Assembly: GCA_023702235.1 (NCBI GenBank)
Contig: JAMQCR010000003.1
Span: forward strand, 768,501-832,500
Direction of reading: 5' to 3'
Source: Neobacillus pocheonensis
GTDB lineage: Bacteria > Bacillota > Bacilli > Bacillales > Cytobacillaceae
DNA length: 64,000 nt
Part shown: piece after piece, positions 1 through 8,932 of the stretch
Numbering within the stretch: position 1 is the stretch's first letter
Layout: the number at the start of each line of letters is the position of its first letter
Position numbers and translations under genes: made by a program
The notes under the pieces: model-generated
Told to the model about the DNA's origin: nothing
The model's input: only the letters and a program-made list of their open reading frames with translations
Database searches by the model: none

Positions 1-1228
1 TTTTGAGCTTGCATGAACTGGAGGTCGCGATTTCTGACGGAACTGGTTTTATCGGGGCGCTTTCGTTGGATGGGTCGATTCAGCCAGTTGCGGGGATGCT
101 TCCTGCAGTGTTAGCGGCAAAGCGATTGGGATTGCATAAGCTTTTTATGCCTTTTGATGAAAAACTACCCGTGCTGGAGTTTGATGAAATGGACGTTGTT
201 TACGTTTCCTCTTTGGGAGAAGTCATCGATCATTTGTCAGGTGAAACGTCAGCTCCATTTTTTCGAAAAATTTTAGCAGAGGAAGATGCCCATGTTGACA
301 CTTACTTAGATTTTCAAAAGGTCATTGGTCATGGCTTTTCGAAAAATGCGTTGGAGGTGGCCGCAGCCGGGGAGCACCATGTCTTAATGACAGGTCCGCC
401 CGGTTGCGGAAAAAGTCTGCTTGCAGAAAGCTTTCCATCGATTTTACCGGCCTTAACAAAAGAGGCTCAACTCGAAATGATAAGCTTGTACCAGTTGAGC
501 GGGAACACAATCCCACATCCCAAAACCCCTCCTTTCCGAAATCCTCACCATTCCGCTTCGGGGGTTTCTATTATTGGCGGCGGTCAATACCCAAAGCCGG
601 GAGAAATTTCGCTCTCGCATCGCGGTGTTCTATTCCTTGATGAAATTGGAGAATTTTCGAAAAAAACACTGGACATGCTTCGCCAGCCGTTAGAAAATGG
701 CTCCGTTACCATTAGCCGCACTCACGCATCGATATCGTACCCTGCTTCGTTTATATTAATTGCGGCGATGAATCCTTGTCCTTGTGGATATTCAGGTTCA
801 AATTCTCATTATTGTACCTGTACCGCTAAGCAAATTCTTTCCTACCAAAACAAGCTCTCAGGCCGCTGCGGGATCGGTTTGATATTAATCTTCTGATGAA
901 GAAGGTTGATTTTACTATAACAAATGCGAACGAGGGGGAATCCTCAAAGGAAGTCCGCAAGAGAGTGCAAGAAGCAAGGAATAGACAATACGACCGCCAC
1001 GGAAAGGAAATATGTAATAGTCGGGTTGCGTATGATGTTTTAATGAAGACGAGCCCTCTGACTGATGAGCAGCAACGGAATCTTCAGCAATTTTCCATGA
1101 AGAAAAATTGGAGCAATCGTACGCAAATTAAAATCATTCGCCTGCCCTAAACCATCTCCGACCTTCAAGCCCATCGCGATATCACCGACGGTAGCATCTG
1201 CGAAGCGGTCAAATTGAACGAGGGGTGA
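1..1228 (+). CDS. ComM/YifB-family Mg-chelatase-like AAA+ ATPase, 5' truncated by window, frameshifted
   Basis: Member of the magnesium-chelatase-like ATPase family that includes ComM, a branch-migration helicase used in natural transformation. The first codons already lie inside the N-terminal Lon-protease-like fold, so the true start is before the window. Visible motifs are Walker A GPPGCGKS (about nt 392-415), Walker B VLFLDEIGE (about nt 628-654) and the Cys-rich MNPCPCGYSG segment typical of the family. The reading frame breaks at nt 861-865: restoring one base there (GGCCC read as GGCC) rejoins KLSGPLRDRFD. The next frame carries the normal C-terminal region, then a TAA at 1148-1150 where the family has an Ala-Arg pair, after which the same frame continues TISDLQ to a natural stop at 1226-1228. 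The frameshift and the stop are probably sequence errors, but a real pseudogene cannot be excluded. Confidence 0.8.
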
Positions 1229-1231
1229 ATA

Positions 1232-1275
1232 GGTGACAGGCACCATCAGTGGACAAACTGCTAGATTTGTCCACT
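1232..1275. repeat. REP-like element: GGTGACAGGCACC palindrome plus 10-bp inverted repeat
   Basis: GGTGACAGGCACC (1232-1244) is followed by a perfect inverted repeat, AGTGGACAAA (1248-1257) and TTTGTCCACT (1266-1275), with an 8-nt loop. The 13-mer recurs at 3412-3424. Such short paired palindromes resemble REP sequences mobilised by REP-associated tyrosine transposases in Bacillaceae. That family link is inference, and no transposase is in the window. Confidence 0.5.
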
Positions 1276-1435
1276 GTAGGAGGACAGGTAAGAGTTGCAT
1301 TGCCACTTACACCTCTGTATATGTCCTCAAAGAAAAAATACCATTTATATTATTTGAAAATTTAAAATTTAATGTATTTACGAATTTTCCTTTCTTACAT
1401 CATCTCTATAAAGAACATCTTGTTTTAGTTGCTCT

Positions 1436-1871
1436 GAGGTATATCCGGGCACCCCAAAGTTTGGGCTCGAATGATTTATTAAGTAAGCTTCAAGATCCAA
1501 CACAGATTCCAGCTCCAATTGGAACTGTAGCATATAATTTAAACATTATCCTAAAGACCATCGATTACCTAAATCCACATGTGGATGTTTATGTGATGGG
1601 ATATTATAATCCATTCCCATACTATCCTCAAGAACAACAAGTTGTTTTATTACCAATGTTGGACGGATTAAATAAATCCATTCAAGTGAGTTCAAAAGTA
1701 AACGGTGATACGTCTGTGCCGACTGAAAAGGTCATCGCCAAACACTACCAGATATACATTCCAAATCCAGTTAATATCTATTTAAGCCTTGAGGGATATC
1801 AAGCTGTAGCAAACCAATTTTGGAAGGCCATTTTAATAAAAGAATTTTTGGGTTATATTGATAGGGACTAA
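1436..1871 (+). pseudogene. Decayed SGNH/GDSL-type hydrolase, C-terminal fragment
   Basis: The translated segment from about 1460 to the stop at 1869-1871 resembles the C-terminal two thirds of a Bacillus SGNH-family lipase/esterase. It shows a G-x-N-D block (LGSNDLL), NLNIILKTIDYLNPHVDVYVMGYYNPFP, and a late NIYLSLEGYQ segment. The N-terminal half with the nucleophile serine is absent. Where the family usually has a D-x-x-H catalytic pair before the PSxxGY motif, this copy reads N-I-Y, so both residues appear lost. The open frame extends upstream to 1233 but that part runs through the REP-like repeat and is not protein-like. I read it as a remnant, possibly truncated by the repeat. A terminator follows directly. 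Confidence 0.55.
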
Positions 1872-1876
1872 AAGGG

Positions 1877-1908
1877 AAAAAGAGTGGACCATATGGTTCA
1901 CTCTTTTT
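1877..1908 (+). terminator. Rho-independent terminator after the hydrolase remnant
   Basis: The arms AAAAAGAGTG and CACTCTTTTT enclose a self-complementary ACCATATGGT core and end in a T run, directly after the stop at 1871. Confidence 0.75.
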
Positions 1909-1994
1909 GCGCTTGGCCATGTTTCAAATTAACGGGCGAAAGTCCCAAGCCTATCACAGATGGCAAAAGTGCATGAGAAGTCAGTGAAAAGAAA

Positions 1995-2015
1995 AACACC
2001 CACTGAATGGGTGTT
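1995..2015 (-). terminator. Terminator of the beta-lactamase-like gene
   Basis: Stem AACACCC/GGGTGTT with a 7-nt loop. On the minus strand it is followed by TTTTTC and lies just past the stop of the minus-strand gene ending at 2034. Confidence 0.65.
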
Positions 2016-2033
2016 ACTGAAAAGATTATAGAA

Positions 2034-3179
2034 TTATTGCTTAGGAATTTCTTGGTTTTGGGATTCTTTCACGATTTGGTATATGGCTAATGAAATTTTA
2101 TCAATGTGAATGCTGTTATTGTTATTATTTAATAATACAACAATTTGGGTATTATCCTTGAAATATGAATGCGTCGTGAGCCATCCTCCTAAAACACCAT
2201 TACTTAAGGCCTCATCGCCCTTAATATAAAGACCCAATCCATACGATGATCGAGGTGAGGAAGTTAGCATTTGTATAAGACTATTTTTTGAAACAAGCTT
2301 CCCACTCATTAATGCTTTATCAAATTTAGCTAAGTCAGAAGCTGTGGAGTAAATATCCCCGCATGCATATAAGAGATCGGTGTTTAGGTATTCAGTACGT
2401 TGAACTGTATTATTTTTTGATAAATATCCTACCGAGGTATATGGAACAGGATGCTCATGTGTAATAAACCCTGTTTCCTTTAGTTGAGCCTTATCAATGA
2501 TATTTTCCTTAATAAATTGATGCAAGGATGTTTTGGAAACTTTTTCCAAAATATAGCCAAGTACCATATAGTTAATATCTTCATAATCCCACTTTTCCCC
2601 TGGTTGGAATTTTAAGGGCATTTTTTCAATATCCTGAATTAAGCTAAGTGGGGTTGAATCACCATTTTTCCAGTGAGGACGTTGAAGTCCAGAGGTATGT
2701 GTCAGTAAATTATATAACTTTATTTTATTTCCGTTTGGAAAATTAGAAATATACTTCGAAACAGGGTCCTGAATATTTAACTTATGTTCTTCTTGCAGCT
2801 TCATAATGCTTGTTGCTACAAATATTTTCGTAATCGAACCGATTGGATAGGTTGTTGAAGGTTGATTTAATAACTTTTTCTCAACATTTGCGTAGCCAAC
2901 AGACCCATTAAATAGAACTTTATTATCTCTTGCCATAAAAACGCTTCCGCTTAATCCATTTCCTACTAAATAGTCATTAATTTTACTTTGCAGTAACTCT
3001 TCGTTTTTTTGTGAAATTTCAACCTTATTTAGTTTATTTACATTTTGTATGTTATTTTCTTTGCTTGCTTTTATTTGTGTTTTTTTGTTTGCGCTGCTAT
3101 TAAACGGGTTTTCACAACCACCCAAATAGAAAGAGAGTACAACGACTAATATAATCGGTCCAAGGTTCTTGTATTTCAT
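2034..3179 (-). CDS. Serine beta-lactamase-fold (class C/PBP4-like) lipoprotein
   Basis: A 381-residue protein of the serine beta-lactamase-like family (Beta-lactamase, PF00144), which covers DD-peptidases, esterases and class C enzymes. It opens with a hydrophobic signal and a lipobox (LGGC, cysteine about residue 22), so it should be a lipoprotein on the outer face of the membrane. The active-site S-x-x-K is SITK (about 115-118) and HTSGL follows at about 160. The second motif, usually Y-x-N, reads YED in the alignment with related proteins, which is a deviation. Near the C-terminus GGWLTTHSY takes the place of the H-x-G region. I start at the ATG at 3179; a TTG at 3191 would add four residues. 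It is monocistronic with its own terminator. The substrate is unknown: cell-wall peptide or a small ester. Confidence 0.8.
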   Translation of the reverse strand: MKYKNLGPIILVVVLSFYLGGCENPFNSSANKKTQIKASKENNIQNVNKLNKVEISQKNEELLQSKINDYLVGNGLSGSVFMARDNKVLFNGSVGYANVEKKLLNQPSTTYPIGSITKIFVATSIMKLQEEHKLNIQDPVSKYISNFPNGNKIKLYNLLTHTSGLQRPHWKNGDSTPLSLIQDIEKMPLKFQPGEKWDYEDINYMVLGYILEKVSKTSLHQFIKENIIDKAQLKETGFITHEHPVPYTSVGYLSKNNTVQRTEYLNTDLLYACGDIYSTASDLAKFDKALMSGKLVSKNSLIQMLTSSPRSSYGLGLYIKGDEALSNGVLGGWLTTHSYFKDNTQIVVLLNNNNNSIHIDKISLAIYQIVKESQNQEIPKQ

Positions 3180-3191
3180 TCGATCACTCAA

Positions 3192-3594
3192 CTTTCACTT
3201 ATCTTTTCTTAAAAGGAATTTTCAACGAGATCCTGCATGACCGGATTATTATAGCACATGGATATTACAAAAATAATTAGAATTCGATTAATTATACTGC
3301 CAAAATTTGTGTCATTTTGTTGAATTTTAAAACGAAAAGTATATTAATGAAAGAAAGAGATCACAATCATGTCCATTGTATAAAGACAAATTGATATAAA
3401 TGTCTACGAACGGTGACAGGCACCAAAAAATACGTCTCAAGTCTTAGAGTGGTTTACATATGTGGACCATGGAAAGTAGGAGTTTTTTCGTGTATTGTTG
3501 AAGTAATGAGGGGAAACCTCAAATAGATAATGAAACATTCATTTGTTTGATTCGTATCAATATGAAGGATTAATAAGTTAGGAGTCGATTAATC
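3192..3594. other. Intergenic region between divergent genes, with second REP-like palindrome
   Basis: AT-rich spacer between the minus-strand lipoprotein gene and the plus-strand xpaC-like gene. The only structure I can support is a second copy of GGTGACAGGCACC at 3412-3424. The xpaC-like gene is preceded by TTAGGAGTCG, a good ribosome binding site. Confidence 0.5.
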
Positions 3595-4251
3595 ATGAAC
3601 CCTATCATTTCGTTGTTGATTCGGTCATTTGTAGCAGTTCCTATTACCGTATTGACGTGGCTATTTAGTTTGTTTGTGTTCCATCAACCCTTCTTACTGT
3701 CGACTGTTTATGCAATCGCAGGTGGGGTCCTGATTCATTTGATCCTCGGCATGGTTATGACAACAAACTTTTTGAAAAAACAACAGCTTTCACGAAGAGA
3801 ATATCGATATATTAGGAAAAACCTGTTCGAAGCAAGGCGGAAAATTCACCGCATGAACAAAGGTCTTTTTCAAATAAGGGATCTTTCATCAGTAAAACAG
3901 CGAATTGATGTACTTCGTATCACGAAGAAAATATACAGGCTGACTAAAAAGGAGCCAAAACGTTTTTTTAAGGCAGAGGAATTTTATTTTTCTCATTTAG
4001 ATTCCGTTGTTGAACTCTCTGAAACATATGGATTTTTATCCACTCAGCCTAAAAAAAACAGGGAGATGGACCAATCCTTAATTGAAACCCGTAGAACGTT
4101 AAATGAGCTAACAAAGCTTTTGGAAGAGGACTTATACCATGTCATTTCTGATGATATTGATCACTTAAATTTTGAAATTGACGTTGCAAAGCATTCGTTA
4201 AAAAAGCATAAGGATTCTAAATTCCCTGAAGAAAATAGGTGGTTAAAATGA
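3595..4251 (+). CDS. XpaC-family membrane-associated protein
   Basis: A 218-residue protein resembling B. subtilis XpaC, historically annotated as a 5-bromo-4-chloroindolyl phosphate hydrolysis protein, with no solid enzymology known to me. Two hydrophobic segments lie in the first 60 residues (about 5-30 and 35-55). They are followed by a basic, helical cytoplasmic region rich in Lys/Arg and by predicted coiled-coil stretches near the C-terminus. The start follows AGGAGTCG. Its stop overlaps the start of the next gene as ATGA, so the two are translationally coupled. This pairing with a TelA-family gene repeats the xpaC-yaaN arrangement of Bacillus, and the two probably act together in envelope stress or toxic-anion tolerance. 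Confidence 0.8.
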   Translation: MNPIISLLIRSFVAVPITVLTWLFSLFVFHQPFLLSTVYAIAGGVLIHLILGMVMTTNFLKKQQLSRREYRYIRKNLFEARRKIHRMNKGLFQIRDLSSVKQRIDVLRITKKIYRLTKKEPKRFFKAEEFYFSHLDSVVELSETYGFLSTQPKKNREMDQSLIETRRTLNELTKLLEEDLYHVISDDIDHLNFEIDVAKHSLKKHKDSKFPEENRWLK

Positions 4252-5429
4252 CCGAAAAAAACTCAATCCGACTCAACAAAACTGGAAATTTATTAGATGA
4301 TATACTCGCGGATCCTTTCGGAGACCAACCGGTGGTCCCAGCACAAACCTCATCACCTCAGTTTCAAGAGGAGAAGCCGAAGAAACTAATTGACGTAATA
4401 CCTGAGGAAAACCGCGGCAAGGCCTATCAGCTCGCCGAACAGATTGACCCGAAAAACCATCAGGCGATGATTATGTACGGAACACAAGCCCAGGGAAAAC
4501 TTTTATCCTTCTCCCATACCATGCTTGAGCATGTTCAGAAAAAGGACATTGGCGAGGTTGGGGAAATCATCAATGATTTAATGAAGAGACTTAACGAGGT
4601 AAATCCTGATGAATTGACGGATGGGAAGCCATCCTTTTTCGCGCGCATGTTTGGAAAAATTTCAGGCTCTATGCAGGAAGTACTCTCCAAATATCAAAAA
4701 ACAGGGGCGCAGATTGATCGAATCAGTGTAAAGCTGGATCGGAGTAAAAACGTTCTGTTGTCTGATATCAAATTGTTAGAGCAGCTTTATGAAACAAATA
4801 AAGAGTATTTCCATGCTTTAAATGTGTATATTGCTGCAGGTGAAATAAAGCTGGAAGAAATGCATGAAAAAACGATCCCAGATCTAAAAAAAGCCGCTGA
4901 AGCAACGGATGATCAAATGAAGTTTCAAGAAGTGAAAGATATGCTCCAGTTTGCGGATCGGTTGGATAAACGATTATACGACCTCAAACTAAGCCGGGAA
5001 ATTACGATTCAAAGTGCGCCGCAAATTCGTCTGATCCAAAATACGAATCAAGCGCTGGTGGAAAAAATTCAATCGTCGATTATGACGGCGATTCCGTTGT
5101 GGAAAAATCAAGTAGCGATAGCTTTGACATTGATTCGGCAGCGTCATGCAGTTGAGGCACAAAAGCAGGTGTCAAAGACGACCAATGAGTTGCTTTTGAA
5201 AAATGCAGAAATGTTAAAGACCAATACCATAGAGACAGCCAAAGAGAATGAACGTGGCTTGGTTGATATAGAAACATTGAAGAAAACGCAAGAAAGCTTA
5301 ATTACCACGCTCGAAGAAACAATGCGCATCCAAGAAGAAGGACGAAATAAACGTCGCCTTGCCGAGCAAGAACTAGCCTCGATGGAAAACGAACTAAGGT
5401 TGAAACTGTTGGAGATAAAAGGGGAATAA
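4248..5429 (+). CDS. TelA/YaaN-family toxic anion resistance protein
   Basis: A 393-residue soluble, mostly alpha-helical protein of the TelA/KlaA family (PF05816), named for tellurite resistance and found in Bacillus as YaaN. The N-terminal 60 residues are low-complexity and acidic. The family core follows from about residue 65 (ENRGKAYQLAEQIDP) and long amphipathic helices run to the C-terminus, which ends in a Glu-rich coiled coil. I chose the ATG at 4248, which overlaps the upstream stop as ATGA and has AGGTGG before it, over the GTG at 4239. The molecular function of the family is not settled; the phenotype is resistance to tellurite and some membrane-active agents. Confidence 0.85.
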   Translation: MTEKNSIRLNKTGNLLDDILADPFGDQPVVPAQTSSPQFQEEKPKKLIDVIPEENRGKAYQLAEQIDPKNHQAMIMYGTQAQGKLLSFSHTMLEHVQKKDIGEVGEIINDLMKRLNEVNPDELTDGKPSFFARMFGKISGSMQEVLSKYQKTGAQIDRISVKLDRSKNVLLSDIKLLEQLYETNKEYFHALNVYIAAGEIKLEEMHEKTIPDLKKAAEATDDQMKFQEVKDMLQFADRLDKRLYDLKLSREITIQSAPQIRLIQNTNQALVEKIQSSIMTAIPLWKNQVAIALTLIRQRHAVEAQKQVSKTTNELLLKNAEMLKTNTIETAKENERGLVDIETLKKTQESLITTLEETMRIQEEGRNKRRLAEQELASMENELRLKLLEIKGE

Positions 5430-5597
5430 TAGGCTGATCCCAGATGCAATGACAATTGTCGCACTAAGGACCAGTTCTCATTAATGTGTTAAAGTTTGGG
5501 TCCAGTCTCACATTTCTCTAAAAAAGGGAATTTACAACACAGGCTATTCTTGACCGTCTCTTAAAGTAAATCCTGTATGTATTATGAAAACTAAACA

Positions 5598-5635
5598 AAA
5601 AGGGCCTATCTTATCTAGTGATTGATAGGCTTCTT
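5598..5635. terminator. Bidirectional terminator between telA-like gene and tagA
   Basis: GCCTATC and GATAGGC arms around a 13-nt loop are flanked by A-rich and T-rich tracts on both sides, so the hairpin can end transcription from both converging genes. Confidence 0.7.
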
Positions 5636-5708
5636 TGTTAAAACAATAATAAGGAAAATACCACATTGCTAAACAAAATATGGATATTGGAAATAAAAAC
5701 AAGAAGTA

Positions 5709-6542
5709 TTAGCCAATCCGGTTTACTTCGGAAGGATTATTTGTAGTTGAGGCTTTTCTTTTCTTAATCACACTATTTGTCATGTGAATATTTTTGTCCA
5801 ACTGTGGCTTGGTAGATTTAATTTCCTGTACAAGAACACGGTTTAAAAAGATCGGTATAGCCATCATTCTCTTATACCGTGAAGGTTGCTTAATAAACCG
5901 ATATACCCATTCAAGGTTTAAATCCCGCCAGACCTTAGGGGCACGCTTGTCTACTCCAGCCCAAACATTTAAACAACCACCGATTCCAATGAATATGCCC
6001 TTATTAAAGTGACCAAAATTTTCTGAGATCCACTTTTCCTGTTTTGGAAAGCCAAGACCAACGAAAACCAAATCAGGTTTCTTCTCTTGAATCTCATTTA
6101 CAATTTTCATTTGGTCCTTTTCTTTAATATAACCATGGTGATAGCCAACTATATTAATATGGGGATATTTCTTTTTCATGTTCGCTGCGGTTAGCCCGAT
6201 AACCTGTGGCTTGGTACCAAATAAATAAATACGATAATTTTTTTGATTGGATAATTGTAAAAGGCGTTCCATGAGGTCAAATCCGGTAAGCCTTTCTTGG
6301 AGAGGATTTTGCAATATTTTTGAAGCCATAATTATGCCGATCCCATCTGGTATTATATAATCGGTATTTTTGAGTACCTTCTCATAGGAGGACTCTGATT
6401 GCGCATAAGTAATAATTTCTGGATTTGCCGTTACAATAAATGTTTTTTCCGAATTGGATAATCTCGCATCCAGCTCGGTTACAAGTTCATCCATTGTATT
6501 ATTTACAAAATCGTACCCTAAAACTTCCTTTACCTTCAGCAT
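5709..6542 (-). CDS. tagA: N-acetylglucosaminyldiphosphoundecaprenol N-acetyl-beta-D-mannosaminyltransferase
   Basis: WecG/TagA/CpsF family (GT26). It transfers ManNAc from UDP-ManNAc to GlcNAc-PP-undecaprenol, the second and committed step of wall teichoic acid linkage-unit synthesis at the inner membrane face. Visible family features are the N-terminal FIVTANPEI block with TANPE, the PDGIGI motif with the conserved aspartate, RLTGFDLM, LFGTKPQV, LVFVGLGFPKQEKW and the C-terminal basic tail APKVWRDLNLEWVYRF that docks on the membrane. The length is 277 aa, slightly longer than B. subtilis TagA because of a Lys-rich tail. I start at the ATG at 6542 with AGAGG before it, not the upstream TTG. 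It is divergent from tagD as in B. subtilis. The partner UDP-ManNAc supplier mnaA is at 18.3 kb. Confidence 0.9.
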   Translation of the reverse strand: MLKVKEVLGYDFVNNTMDELVTELDARLSNSEKTFIVTANPEIITYAQSESSYEKVLKNTDYIIPDGIGIIMASKILQNPLQERLTGFDLMERLLQLSNQKNYRIYLFGTKPQVIGLTAANMKKKYPHINIVGYHHGYIKEKDQMKIVNEIQEKKPDLVFVGLGFPKQEKWISENFGHFNKGIFIGIGGCLNVWAGVDKRAPKVWRDLNLEWVYRFIKQPSRYKRMMAIPIFLNRVLVQEIKSTKPQLDKNIHMTNSVIKKRKASTTNNPSEVNRIG

Positions 6543-7070
6543 ATCGAAACCTCTAATCGACCCCAAATTTTATCTCTATCTCTATCTTTAATAAAAAATT
6601 AATAATTTACATACAAAATCTTAATATTATTATAACATAAGATTAATATATTACACTTCAGAAAAGTAAATTTTCCGGTATTTTAACAAATTAATAGGTC
6701 CTTTTGACTCATTTGGTTCAAAATACTGTGACATTATTCTGTAATATTTAACACATTTTTTGCAAAAATTGAAATATTTTTTACAATTTCTTTAAAGATA
6801 CTACAAATTTTTCCCATGGTAAAGAGTTGTTAGGAAAACGAAAGATACTGAAAATTTATATAGAATATTCAAAAACTGGTAATTTTTACTATGAAAATGA
6901 TTATTTCTATATTTCTAAAATTAAATGATAGGATAATATTACGGTTGAATACTATTACTTATAGGTATTTCATTCTACTCAAATAAATGAGAATGTGGAA
7001 AAGAGATACTGTTACAGTAAATAGCTTGGAGATGTGCTAAAAAAGTATACGATCAAAGGGGATAGTTAAG
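6543..7070. other. Long AT-rich divergent promoter region between tagA and tagD
   Basis: About 530 bp of very AT-rich DNA without a credible gene. In B. subtilis the tagA/tagD divergent region carries promoters controlled by phosphate-starvation and wall-stress regulators (PhoP, WalR). I cannot assign their sites here. On the minus strand a TATAAT lies about 6640 without a good -35 partner. Confidence 0.4.
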
Positions 7071-7184
7071 ATGTATATCGAAGCTAAAAAGCTCATTTGT
7101 ACATCAAAACCTTTTGTGAATGGACAAACAAGTTTGATTAGTTTTTCTGATTTTCACCATGCCTATTTACCTAATCCAAACTAA
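7071..7184 (+). CDS. Possible 37-aa small protein upstream of tagD
   Basis: ATG preceded by AAAGGGG at good spacing and a 37-codon frame ending at TAA 7182-7184. The product starts MYIEAKKLICTSKPF and ends FHHAYLPNPN. There is no transmembrane segment and no recognised family. It lies in the tagA-tagD regulatory gap, so it could be a leader or a stand-alone small protein. The main support is the ribosome binding site. Confidence 0.3.
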   Translation: MYIEAKKLICTSKPFVNGQTSLISFSDFHHAYLPNPN

Positions 7185-7238
7185 ACTACGACATTATTCC
7201 TTAACAACTAGCACTTTCTTACAAATATTCAAAGATTA

Positions 7239-7266
7239 TTGACATTTTTTTATAAAATAATACAAT
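7239..7266 (+). promoter_or_regulatory. Putative sigma-A promoter of tagD
   Basis: TTGACA at 7239-7244 and TACAAT at 7261-7266 with a 16-bp spacer, about 70 bp upstream of the tagD start. A TGTCGAA sequence (7299-7305), identical to the Spo0A-box core, lies in the implied leader. Confidence 0.5.
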
Positions 7267-7338
7267 TTTATGGTATGATAAAGGGTGGTATTTTAGAATG
7301 TCGAATTTAATCGACTATTTATAGGGGGAGCAAAAAAG

Positions 7339-7737
7339 GTGAAAAAGATTTTAACCTACGGGACTTATGACTTACTTCATTATGGACATATTAATTTATT
7401 AAAAAGGGCTAAGGAACTAGGAAATCATTTAACCGTTGCATTATCTTCCGATGAATTCAATGCTATAAAAAATAAAAAATCCTATCAGAATTATGAGAAT
7501 AGGAAATTGATATTAGAAGCAATTCGTTATGTTGATAAAGTAATTCCCGAAAATAATTGGGATCAGAAAATAAGAGATGTTCTTGAGAACAATATTGATA
7601 TTTTTGTAATGGGCGATGATTGGGAAGGTAAATTTGAATTTCTCAAAGATTATTGCCAGGTAATTTATCTTCCTAGGACTGCGGGCATTTCAACAACTAA
7701 AATAAAAAGGGATTTATTTGCCGTTTCTAATGCTTAG
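7339..7737 (+). CDS. tagD: Glycerol-3-phosphate cytidylyltransferase
   Basis: Makes CDP-glycerol from CTP and sn-glycerol-3-phosphate, the activated precursor of poly(glycerol phosphate) teichoic acid; cytoplasmic. The length of 132 aa matches the family. The nucleotidyltransferase signature is complete: the N-terminal TYGTYDLLHYGHINLL block with the HxGH motif (HYGH, about residues 14-17), and RTAGISTTKIK (about 113-123), the RTxGISTT motif. The start is GTG after GGGGGAG. The next gene (tagB-like) overlaps its 3' end by 8 bp, so the two are cotranscribed. Its presence indicates that the teichoic acid here contains glycerol phosphate. Confidence 0.95.
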   Translation: MKKILTYGTYDLLHYGHINLLKRAKELGNHLTVALSSDEFNAIKNKKSYQNYENRKLILEAIRYVDKVIPENNWDQKIRDVLENNIDIFVMGDDWEGKFEFLKDYCQVIYLPRTAGISTTKIKRDLFAVSNA

Positions 7738-8892
7738 GGAAGTTTTAGTATTTTGCTATTTAGCTATTTTTAAGATTGTATTTAATGTTTTTAAACTGTG
7801 TCCGCTTCAGAATAAAGTAGCTTTTGTTATTTCATTTGAAGAAAATATTATTAACTTATATAGAGAAATGAATAATGAAAACCTGCCTTTAAAGAAAGTC
7901 ATTATATGTAATAACTTAGTTTCAAGGGAATTTCAAATGGAACTAAAAAATACTCCAATCATTCCTTTTAAAATATCTAATATTTTCAATTGGCTTTTCG
8001 CCATTTATAATCTTTCAACTTCTAGAATAATTATCATTGATAATTATTATGCCTTTTTATCAGCTATAGAATTCAAGAAATATGTTGAATGTATTCAGTT
8101 ATGGCATGCAGCAGGTGCCCTGAAAGAATTTGGATTAAGAGATAGATCTGTAAGGTTTAGAACGAAAAACGCACAGCAAAGATTTAAAAAAGTTTACAAG
8201 AAATTCAACAAAATTGTTGTCGGTTCGGAAGAGATGGCTAAAATATTTATGGATTCTTTTGGTGTTCAATCCTTAAATATATTACGCACGGGAATTCCGA
8301 GAACTGACTTTTTTTATGAAAAGAAAAAAGCAGAGTCATTTTTAATTCAAGACAATCCTGATTTTAAAAGCAAGAAGATAATCCTGTATGCACCTACTTA
8401 TCGTGATGGCTTATTGAAAAATGAAAAGATTCATCTTGATATTAAAAAAATGTATCAAGAGTTAAAAGACGATTTTATTTTGTTAATTAAGATGCACCCA
8501 GCAGTAAAAACAAATATTAATTACGAAGCTCTATATCCAAATTTTATTTACGACTATTCTTCTTATAAAAGAGTGAATGAACTGCTTCTTATAGCGGATT
8601 GTTTAATTACTGATTATTCTTCCATACCGTTTGAGTACTCTCTTTTAAAAAAACCAATGATTTTTTTTCCATATGACTTAGACAATTATCGTAACCAGCG
8701 AGGCTTAATTGATAATTATGAACACATTGTTCCAGGCATATAGCTTTTAATACTGACCAAATTATTAATTTTTTATTAAGTATGAGCTTTAATCTAGATC
8801 AAATTTGTGAATTCTCTAACAAGTGGAATGAATATTCAGATGGAAATTCATCCAAAAGACTCGTAAGATATATATTTAGCCAAATAAAGTAA
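7730..8892 (+). CDS. tagB: TagB-type CDP-glycerol glycerophosphotransferase (frameshifted)
   Basis: Predicted to add the first glycerol phosphate to the ManNAc-GlcNAc-PP-undecaprenol linkage unit at the membrane. The CDP-glycerol transferase core (PF04464) shows LWHAAGALKEFGL, YAPTYRDG, KMHPAV and ITDYSSIPFEY. The WHAAG motif with a following KxFG is typical of TagB/TarB primases, while TagF/TarF enzymes have WHGTP. The first frame ends early at 8743 just after YEHIVPG. Adding one base at 8735-8738 (GGCC read as GGC) continues in the next frame through AFNTDQIINFLL to the stop at 8890-8892, giving 387 aa, a normal length. The start is the ATG at 7730 inside tagD. The break is probably a sequence error. 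Confidence 0.8.
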
Positions 8893-8932
8893 AAGCATGA
8901 GCTACTTCTTTGTTATATTTGGGGGCGCAAAA

